A stretch of DNA of 38,650 nucleotides, from assembly GCA_018969615.1 (NCBI GenBank), contig JAGWYA010000002.1, positions 67,070-105,719 of the forward strand, given 5' to 3'. Of the stretch, positions 31,827-38,650 are shown piece by piece (within the stretch, counting starts at the first letter, position 1; every line of letters starts with the position of its first letter). Origin of the DNA: Patescibacteria group bacterium (lineage in GTDB: Bacteria > Patescibacteriota > Minisyncoccia > UBA6257 > 02-FULL-45-10c). Under the pieces are notes generated by a model. It was not told the origin of the DNA, searched no databases, and was given only the letters and a program-made list of their open reading frames with translations. Made by a program: the position numbers and the translations under genes.

Positions 31827-33374
31827 TTACTGCAGCATGCCGAGCACGCTTTGCCCGGTCATTTCTTTCGGCTGGGGGATCTGCATGATCTCGAGGATCG
31901 TCGGCGCGACGTCTGCGAGGATCCCGACGGTCTCTTTGACGACCTCATCAGCTTCTTCTTTGCTCTTCTGGCGGACAAAGGCGTTCCCGACCAGATAGAA
32001 AGGGACCGGAGAAGGGTCGTGGGTCGTGGTCGGTTCGCCGGTCTGGGAGTTTACCATAACCTCGACGTTCCCGTGATCGGACGTGATCACCAGGATCGCA
32101 TCGTTCTGCAGCGTCGCGCGGACCAGCTCGCCGATAGACTGATCGACGGTCTGCACGGCGGCCTTTGCCGCTTCGTAGTTGCCGGTGTGGGCGACCATGT
32201 CGCCGTTCGCGTAATTGATCAGGATGAAATCGAACGATTTTTCTTCGATCGCCTGAACGGCGCGCGCCGTGATCTCCGCCGCCTGCATTTTGGGCCGCTG
32301 ATCGTAGCTGATCACTTTTTCGGACGGCACCAGGACCCGGAACTCGTTCGGGAACGGCTGCTCGCGGTAGCCGTTGAAGAAATAGGTGACGTGCGCGTAT
32401 TTTTCCGTTTCCGCGATGCGAAGCTGCGTTTTGCCGTTGTCGGAAAGGACTTTTCCAAGCGGCATGGTGATGTTCTCTTCAGGGAAGGCGATCGGCGCCG
32501 TGAAGCTGTCGTGATAGCGGGTCATCGTCGTCACCGACAGGTTCGGGAACTGCTCGGTCGGGAATTCCGTGAACGGCTGGGCGATGAACGACTCCGCGAT
32601 CTGCCGGATCCCGTCCTCGCGGAAATCAAAGAAGATGACCGCATCGCCGTCTTTGATGCACGCATCCGGATCGATCGTGTGCGGTTCGACGTGCTGGTCG
32701 GTCAGCGAGCGGCCATAGGCTTCGTCGAGGACCTGCTGTGCGGTCTTGCCGGACGGCCCCTTGCCGGTAATCGCGGCGTAGGTAAGCTGCGTGCGGTCCC
32801 AGTGATGATCGCGGTCGAGGCCGTAGAACCGCCCCGAAACGCTTCCAAGGGTCCAGCCGCCGTTCGTGCGCGAGGTGAGCTTTTCCAAGAGCGGCATGAA
32901 CGCTTTCGGGCCGCTGTCCTTGCCGTCGCTGAAGAGCTGGAGATTGATCCGGGGAACCTGATTCTCTTTTGCGAGCATGATCAGAGCCACCAGATGCTCA
33001 AAAGAAGCGTGGATGTTCCCTTCGGTCAGAAGCCCGACGAGGTTCAAGGCGCTGGTATGCTGCTTCGTGTGCGCAAAGGCGTCCAAAAATGCCTTGTTCT
33101 TCGCAAAGCTGCCGTCGCGGATCGCGAGCGTGATGCGCGGATAGTGCTGATAGAGGACTTTCCCGGCGCCGATCGTTAAGTGGCCGACCTCGCTGTTGCC
33201 CTCTTCGTTCCATGGCAGGCCTATGGAGATCCCGGATGCCTGAAGCGCTCCGGAGAGAAAGTTCTCGCGTACGTAATCAAGGTTCGGCGTGCCCTGGGTA
33301 TAGACCGGGTTCGTTTCGTTCTTTGCACCGATGCCCCAGCCGTCCAAGATCGTGAGAATAATGCGTTGTGCCAT
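31827..33374 (-). CDS. gpmI: 2,3-bisphosphoglycerate-independent phosphoglycerate mutase
   Basis: ILTILDGWGIG, NSEVGHLTIGAGKVLYQ, ISDHGNVEVM-like VITSDHGNVE, NYANGDMVAHTGNYEAAKAAVQTVD. Confidence 0.96.
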   Translation of the reverse strand: MAQRIILTILDGWGIGAKNETNPVYTQGTPNLDYVRENFLSGALQASGISIGLPWNEEGNSEVGHLTIGAGKVLYQHYPRITLAIRDGSFAKNKAFLDAFAHTKQHTSALNLVGLLTEGNIHASFEHLVALIMLAKENQVPRINLQLFSDGKDSGPKAFMPLLEKLTSRTNGGWTLGSVSGRFYGLDRDHHWDRTQLTYAAITGKGPSGKTAQQVLDEAYGRSLTDQHVEPHTIDPDACIKDGDAVIFFDFREDGIRQIAESFIAQPFTEFPTEQFPNLSVTTMTRYHDSFTAPIAFPEENITMPLGKVLSDNGKTQLRIAETEKYAHVTYFFNGYREQPFPNEFRVLVPSEKVISYDQRPKMQAAEITARAVQAIEEKSFDFILINYANGDMVAHTGNYEAAKAAVQTVDQSIGELVRATLQNDAILVITSDHGNVEVMVNSQTGEPTTTHDPSPVPFYLVGNAFVRQKSKEEADEVVKETVGILADVAPTILEIMQIPQPKEMTGQSVLGMLQ

Positions 33375-33551
33375 AGCGTTTCGCGGTTTGACCGACCGCT
33401 TTTTTTAAAGTATAATACAAAACATCATTCAGTAATAATTATTAAGCTAACGTAATGTTTTCTACCCTTCTCTCAATGCGTATTTCTTCGGTCTCCGCGA
33501 TAAGCGGCGATTCGTGGCGCTCTGAAAGTGCAGGAAGCATGAATATCTCTT

Positions 33552-35072
33552 ATGTTCACCAATCCAGTGGTTTGGGTCGCATTACTTGCGGGAATTGCAG
33601 CGGGGTATGTCGTTCGTCAGGTCGTAGCCGCTAAACAGGCAGACTCGGTCGAGCAGAAGATAAAAAATTGGACGGAAGACGCCGAATCCAAATCGAAGGA
33701 GATCATTTTGGACGCCAAAGAGCGCGCCGCAAAGCTTTTGGAAGAGGTTAAGGGCGAGGAAAAGACGCGGAAGGCGCAGATCGATAAGCTTGAGGACCGC
33801 GTTTTAAAGCGGGAGGAGATGCTTGAGAAACAGTCGGCTGATGTTGCCGCGCGAAGCGCGTCGCTCGAAGAAGAGGGGAAGCGGGTGAACGCGATGCGTG
33901 CGGAATCCGATGCTTTGAAGGCGAAAGTACTGACCGAGCTTGAGCGGGTGGCGAGCCTTTCGATCGAGGATGCGAAGAAACAGATCCTCCAGAAAGTATC
34001 CGAAGAGCACCGCGGCAGCTTGGCGTCCGCGATGGGGAAACTGGAGAATGAACGCCGTGAAGAGATCGAAAAGCGTTCCATGGACATCATTACGACCGCG
34101 ATCCAGCGCTATGCGCGCTCACAGGTTTCGGACGTAACGACCAGCGTGTTCCCGCTTCCGAGCGAGGACCTGAAGGGAAAGATCATCGGCCGCGAGGGGC
34201 GCAACATCAAAGCGCTTGAGCGCGCGACCGGCGTTGAGATCATCATGGACGAATCGCCGGAAGCGGTGATCCTGTCATCGTATGACCCGCTCCGCCGCGA
34301 GGTGGCGCGCATGACCCTGGAGAAGCTTATCAAGGACGGGCGCATCCAGCCGGCGAAGATCGAAGAGCGGGTGACCGAATCGCAGAACGAGCTGAACCGC
34401 CGTATGACGGAGATCGGCGAGAACGCCGCGCTTGAAGTGGGCGTGGTCGGATTGCCGAAAGAGATCATCCAGTTGGTCGGCCGCCTGCATTTCCGGACCA
34501 GCTTCGGACAGAACGTGCTGACGCACTCGATCGAGATGGCGCATATCTCCGGCATGATCGCCGCCGAGCTTGGCGCGAACGTGGATATCGCGAAGAAAGG
34601 AGCGCTGCTTCATGACATCGGCAAAGCGATCGACCATGAGGTGCAGGGAACCCATGTGGAGCTTGGCCGTAAGATCCTGCAGAAATACGGTGTCGATGAG
34701 CTGGTGATCCGTGCGATGGAATCACATCATGACGATTATCCGTATTCGACCCCGGAGTCCTATATCGTAACCGCAGCGGATATTCTGTCGGCAGCCCGCC
34801 CGGGTGCGCGCCGCGGAACCGTTGAGAACTATATCAAGCGTTTACAGGACCTTGAGAAGATCGCAACGAGCTTTGACGGCGTGAAGAACGCATATGCGCT
34901 GTCCGCCGGCCGTGAGATCCGCGTCTTCGTGGTTCCGGAAAAGATCGACGACTTCGGCGCACTGGCAATGGCCCGCAATATCGCGAACAAGATCCAGACG
35001 GATATGCAGTATCCGGGCGAGATCAAAGTGAACGTGATCCGCGAGATGCGCGCCGTGGAAGTGGCTCGCTAA
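33552..35072 (+). CDS. rny: Ribonuclease Y
   Basis: N-terminal TM, coiled coil, KH domain (GKIIGREGRNIKALERATGVEIIMDESPEAVILSSYDPLRREVARMTLEKLIKDGRIQPAKIEE), HD domain (GALLHDIGKAIDHE). Confidence 0.97.
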   Translation: MFTNPVVWVALLAGIAAGYVVRQVVAAKQADSVEQKIKNWTEDAESKSKEIILDAKERAAKLLEEVKGEEKTRKAQIDKLEDRVLKREEMLEKQSADVAARSASLEEEGKRVNAMRAESDALKAKVLTELERVASLSIEDAKKQILQKVSEEHRGSLASAMGKLENERREEIEKRSMDIITTAIQRYARSQVSDVTTSVFPLPSEDLKGKIIGREGRNIKALERATGVEIIMDESPEAVILSSYDPLRREVARMTLEKLIKDGRIQPAKIEERVTESQNELNRRMTEIGENAALEVGVVGLPKEIIQLVGRLHFRTSFGQNVLTHSIEMAHISGMIAAELGANVDIAKKGALLHDIGKAIDHEVQGTHVELGRKILQKYGVDELVIRAMESHHDDYPYSTPESYIVTAADILSAARPGARRGTVENYIKRLQDLEKIATSFDGVKNAYALSAGREIRVFVVPEKIDDFGALAMARNIANKIQTDMQYPGEIKVNVIREMRAVEVAR

Positions 35073-35076
35073 CGCG

Positions 35077-35113
35077 AAAACGCACCCGCCATCCGGGTGC
35101 GTTTTGTTTTTTC
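35077..35113 (+). terminator. Intrinsic terminator of rny
   Basis: AAAACGCACCC-GCCATCC-GGGTGCGTTTTGTTTTTT. Confidence 0.85.
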
Positions 35114-35188
35114 CGGCGATCTTTTGTATACTAAGAAGTATCTTTTATAGAGAGGTCGAAGCAACAATTAACTTTTCTTCATTTCAAT

Positions 35189-35464
35189 ATGACAAAAGAA
35201 GGACTCGTTGAGGCGGTCATGAAAGCCGCAGAAATGGACACCAAGAAGCAGGCACAGCTTGCGACGGAGGCCGTTTTTGAAGCGATCACGAAGACCCTGG
35301 CCCGCGGTGAAGAAGTGACGGTTACCGGATTCGGTACGTTCCGTGCGGTGAAAGTCGCTGCACGCGACGGTATCAACCCGAAGACCGGAGAGAAGATCCG
35401 TATTGCAGCTGCGGTCAGACCGAAGTTCAAGGCCGGCAAAGGCTTGAAGGACGCAGTGAAATAA
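35189..35464 (+). CDS. HU-family DNA-binding protein
   Basis: MTKEGLVEAVMKAAEMDTKKQAQLATEAVFEAITKTLARGEEVTVTGFGTFRAVKVAARDGINPKTGEKI. Confidence 0.95.
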   Translation: MTKEGLVEAVMKAAEMDTKKQAQLATEAVFEAITKTLARGEEVTVTGFGTFRAVKVAARDGINPKTGEKIRIAAAVRPKFKAGKGLKDAVK

Positions 35465-35500
35465 CTATGGTGAGCGGTTGTGAGGACCGCTGCTCATATG

Positions 35501-35526
35501 AAAAAGACCCCGTTCGGGGTCTTTTT
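35501..35526 (+). terminator. Intrinsic terminator of HU gene
   Basis: AAAAAGACCCCGTTCGGGGTCTTTTT. Confidence 0.85.
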
Positions 35527-35536
35527 CGTTGGGATA

Positions 35537-36370
35537 TTATTGCACGCTCGATCCGAGCTTCAGGAAAAGGGTATAGGCGTCCTGGATATCTTGAAGCGAC
35601 TGCGTGGTGTAGGTCTTTGCGTCGGCTGTATTGCGGGCGCTGAGCGCCAATGCCGGTGAATCAGCGGTCAGGACGGCATGCGGATCGTTCACCGTCGACA
35701 AGGCGACCATCATCAGCGTTGTCGCCTGGTCATGCAGGTCTTTTGCCTGCGAGATCTTTCCCGCCGCTTGCGCAAGAAGGGTTAAAGATGCCTGGTCAGC
35801 CGCACGGGCCTTCAAGTCGCTGGTGACGTTCGCCAGCCGCTGTTCCGCGGTCATGAGGATCGGTCCTTCGTCAAAGACGAACGTGAACGCAACAATGCGC
35901 GCCGCTTTCGGATCATAGACGACCGTCCGCCAGTTCTTGAAGTCGGTCGCGAGCTGCTGCACCGCCGCGATATCCGTTGCCGCTGCAAGCCGGTCATTGA
36001 TCTGCCGGAGCGCCGCGGCGTTCTCGTTGAGATCTGAAAGAAGCGTATCGCGCATGGCGGTTTGCGCCGCAGAGAGGCCGCTGAGGTTGGTCAGGCGAGT
36101 TTGCAGATCATTTTGCTCCATCGTGGTCAGGGCGTAGATCTGGCTTACGGTGTTCTTGCGGGCAGTGAGTTCCTGCTGCTTGATCGCCTCCGCGGAAAGC
36201 GCCGTATTTTGTCCCAGATGCAAAAAGTTGCTTACGCTGCCGACGATCGCCTGCAGGATGGATTGCATGGGGAACGATTGCGCGTGCGCGGGAACGGCTG
36301 GTGCGAGCATGCCGAGTACGAGGAGCGCTGCAAGAGCTCCGGATACAAAGGTATTAGAGGGACGGATCAT
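35537..36370 (-). CDS. Exported alpha-helical hypothetical protein, third gene of the sigma operon
   Basis: Signal peptide MIRPSNTFVSGALAALLVLGMLAPAVPAHAQS; helical Ala/Leu-rich body. Confidence 0.65.
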   Translation of the reverse strand: MIRPSNTFVSGALAALLVLGMLAPAVPAHAQSFPMQSILQAIVGSVSNFLHLGQNTALSAEAIKQQELTARKNTVSQIYALTTMEQNDLQTRLTNLSGLSAAQTAMRDTLLSDLNENAAALRQINDRLAAATDIAAVQQLATDFKNWRTVVYDPKAARIVAFTFVFDEGPILMTAEQRLANVTSDLKARAADQASLTLLAQAAGKISQAKDLHDQATTLMMVALSTVNDPHAVLTADSPALALSARNTADAKTYTTQSLQDIQDAYTLFLKLGSSVQ

Positions 36371-36782
36371 AAGAAGAGGTGTGTAATTGTGTTTCGTCCA
36401 GCGCATTCGTATGGATCGTTTGCGAGGTTTCTCCCAGTGCGACCTGAAGCTGCTGAGCGGAGGCATCATAGTATTTCACTTTGGCGATCTGGATCTGGAT
36501 ATTGAACGAGCTCATTTCGCGGGTCAGGCTCTGGGCATCAAGTGCTGAGGCGACCGCCGGGGAGATCACTTGTTTATTAAGCAGTGAGAGGCCGCTGACC
36601 AGGAGGAAAAGCATGGCCGCGGACAAAGCGAAAGTAACGCTTGACCGAAGCATGCTGCTGAAGAATTGCGGCACCGCAAAGCGGCGCGGCTGCTGTGCCT
36701 CGCTGAGAATGAGCATTTTCGACCGTGCCTGGAATTCCCGGGCCGGTTCGATCGTTTTAAGCTTCGTGAAAAGGTGGTCCAT
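36354..36782 (-). CDS. Single-pass membrane protein, candidate anti-sigma factor
   Basis: One central TM (FALSAAMLFLLVSGLSLL), overlaps sigma gene by 26 nt. Confidence 0.5.
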   Translation of the reverse strand: MDHLFTKLKTIEPAREFQARSKMLILSEAQQPRRFAVPQFFSSMLRSSVTFALSAAMLFLLVSGLSLLNKQVISPAVASALDAQSLTREMSSFNIQIQIAKVKYYDASAQQLQVALGETSQTIHTNALDETQLHTSSYDPSL

Positions 36783-37323
36783 AGGTTTGGGTATGATATG
36801 CGGCCTTGAGATCATTGAGCGCCCGATGCTGCATGAGCCGCACGGCGCCTTCGCTTTTGCCGAGTACCGTCGCGATCTCCGCGGTCGGCAGTTCTTCAAT
36901 GAATCGCATAATGATCAGGTCCTGATAATCGGGCCGCAGCTGGGCGATGCATTTTTTGACCTGTTCCATTTCCAGCGACCGATCGAGCGAATCTTGGCCG
37001 GATGCGACCGGCTGCAGAGAATCTTCGCTGACCATTTCGATCTGTATGTGATGCTTCGCGGTTCGATAGAAATCGATCACGGCGTTCCGTGCGATCTGGT
37101 AGAGCCAGCTTGAAAGGGGATGCCCCTGCATGCGGTAGTTCGGCATGGTCCGCCAGGCGCTGAGGAAGACCTCATGGGTCAGGTCCTCGGCCTCGGCCTT
37201 GCTGCCGACCTTGAACAGGATGAAGCGGTAGATCTGCGGAAGATAATGGTCATAGAGGACCCCGAATGCTTCGTGATCACCGCGCTGCGCTTTTTCGATA
37301 TAGTATTTTTCGCCTTCTATCAT
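36757..37323 (-). CDS. ECF-type RNA polymerase sigma factor
   Basis: Region 2 DHEAFGVLYDHYLPQIYRFILFKVGSKAEAEDLTHEVFLSAWRTMPNYR...SWLYQIARNAVIDFYR; region 4 CIAQLRPDYQDLIIMRFIEELPTAEIATVLGKSEGAVRLMQHRAL. Confidence 0.93.
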   Translation of the reverse strand: MIEGEKYYIEKAQRGDHEAFGVLYDHYLPQIYRFILFKVGSKAEAEDLTHEVFLSAWRTMPNYRMQGHPLSSWLYQIARNAVIDFYRTAKHHIQIEMVSEDSLQPVASGQDSLDRSLEMEQVKKCIAQLRPDYQDLIIMRFIEELPTAEIATVLGKSEGAVRLMQHRALNDLKAAYHTQTYGPPFHEA

Positions 37324-37731
37324 AGAGAACGAATGAGTGTGGATTTGGTTACCGGGCCGGAGCCCGTTTCCTCGAAGATATAAAGAAGAAGATGGGGTGC
37401 ACAAGACCGATGCGTAGATCGAAATCAGGAGGGGATTCTTGCCGAGCTGATCAACTTTTTCCGTCATCACGACTTTGTTTGGCCATTAAGAGGCACGGAT
37501 GAACAACTGAACATCATGTCGTGATCGGTCTCCTGTACCGTATCATGGCCACCTAAGCCCTTCAAGGGCGGGTTTTGTGCGCGCCGAAGGCCATTCCTGT
37601 TTCAAAGTCTCCATGTCTACCCTTGAAGCCGAATTCGGGTGGACATTGGGGAATTCAGCGGGCGAAGTCTACCGCGAAGTCCTGGGGGCATCTGCAAGCC
37701 CATTAGAGGCGGTTCGGCTGTGACGCGGCGG

Positions 37732-38472
37732 CTACTTCTTCACTAATGGGTGATCTCCGTGTGAGATGACGTCCCATTTCTTGGTCGTTGGATCAAGCTG
37801 CGCGACGAGATTGACGAAGCGTTCGCAGCAGTGGTTGACGGACTTATGTTTAAGCGATTTTGGCTTCCGACAGATGCCCGAGATCATCATGCGACCGCTT
37901 TCTGGGGAAAACATGATGAAGAAGTCGACGTTACAGCCGCATTCTTCGGCGTTGGCATCCAAATCCATGGACGACAGCATGTCACCAGACATGCCATCAA
38001 TTTCCAGATCACCGTTGTCTATAAGATCACCGATCTTATCCTTCAGCTTGTCGATGATCTTCCCGGCTGCTTTCTTGGCGAGTTTCTCCTTTGCCTTGTC
38101 TCCGAGATCGCTTTCGGGTTGTAGCTTCTCTGGGATTGCTTTCTCCCCGAGAAACTTCCCTAGTCCCTCCGCGAGAATGTCACACCCCTGATCGCCGAGC
38201 GCATCCATCCAGCTGTTGAGCTGCACGGATTTTAGAAACCATTCAACAATTTGCTTTATCGCCCACTCTGTCCAGCTCTCTTCCGGAAGCAATGCATGCA
38301 CTCCGCCTACAACGGGGGCCATCGCGACCCAGTGAATGGCCTTGTTGGCCAGATCGCCTTTGAGTGCGGCTAGAATATTCGCGTAGCAATTCCAGGGGCA
38401 GTCCGTGATATCTTCCCCGCCAACATAGTCCTTCAGTATCTCGATAGCGACTTGCTCCATCTCGGTGTCCAT
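37732..38472 (-). CDS. Hypothetical protein (246 aa)
   Basis: Long open frame with AGGAGaccttaATG. Confidence 0.6.
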   Translation of the reverse strand: MDTEMEQVAIEILKDYVGGEDITDCPWNCYANILAALKGDLANKAIHWVAMAPVVGGVHALLPEESWTEWAIKQIVEWFLKSVQLNSWMDALGDQGCDILAEGLGKFLGEKAIPEKLQPESDLGDKAKEKLAKKAAGKIIDKLKDKIGDLIDNGDLEIDGMSGDMLSSMDLDANAEECGCNVDFFIMFSPESGRMMISGICRKPKSLKHKSVNHCCERFVNLVAQLDPTTKKWDVISHGDHPLVKK

Positions 38473-38650
38473 TAAGGTCTCCTGTGGGCCGACGCGTTGA
38501 GTCGGGCTATTTGCGAGGAAACTTCTTTAGCTGCCGGGCAAGCTGCCGGAAGATGCGGATGAGCGAGTCCTGCTGGCTGTGGGAGTAGCCATGGAGGAGA
38601 TCAGTAAGCCGGCGCTCTCCTGAGCGCGGCTTTTTTGACGGCGAGGCTTC

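Overview
The 38.65-kb window has the gene density, gene content and promoter style of a Patescibacteria/CPR-like bacterium; this taxonomic call is an inference. The housekeeping backbone is lexA-like | rarA, DnaQ-like exonuclease, NUDIX, MGMT-like, rplT-rpmI-infC, ssrA-smpB, argS, ileS, trpS, RNase J, tRNA-Leu(CAG), peptide SBP, secG, a short uvrC, gpmI, RNase Y, HU and an ECF-type sigma operon. AT-rich accessory segments are embedded in it: about 1.2-6.0 kb (Phd/RelE-type TA pair, YwgA/Panacea-like + PIN operon, GGCC-type R-M-Vsr locus), 8.0-8.65 kb (HNH cassette) and 13.7-14.9 kb. The strongest observations are: (1) a 643-nt tmRNA whose pseudoknot PK1 carries a 270-nt self-complementary insertion bounded by perfect 17-bp inverted repeats, with its 5' end overlapping the smpB stop codon; (2) an IleS with an apparently complete histidine-phosphatase domain inserted in its catalytic region, plus a small palindromic element translated in frame; (3) about ten small ORFan genes sharing one architecture (TTGAC-type promoter, strong Shine-Dalgarno, usually a perfect terminator), while the housekeeping genes lack SD and often have near-leaderless promoters; (4) an HNH gene flanked by degenerate inverted repeats that supply the stop codons of both neighbours; (5) an NgoPII-like REase ORF interrupted by an in-frame TGA, with its C-terminal reading frame preserved up to a TAATG junction with the methyltransferase. 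All calls come from reading the sequence and the supplied ORF track; no database search was run.
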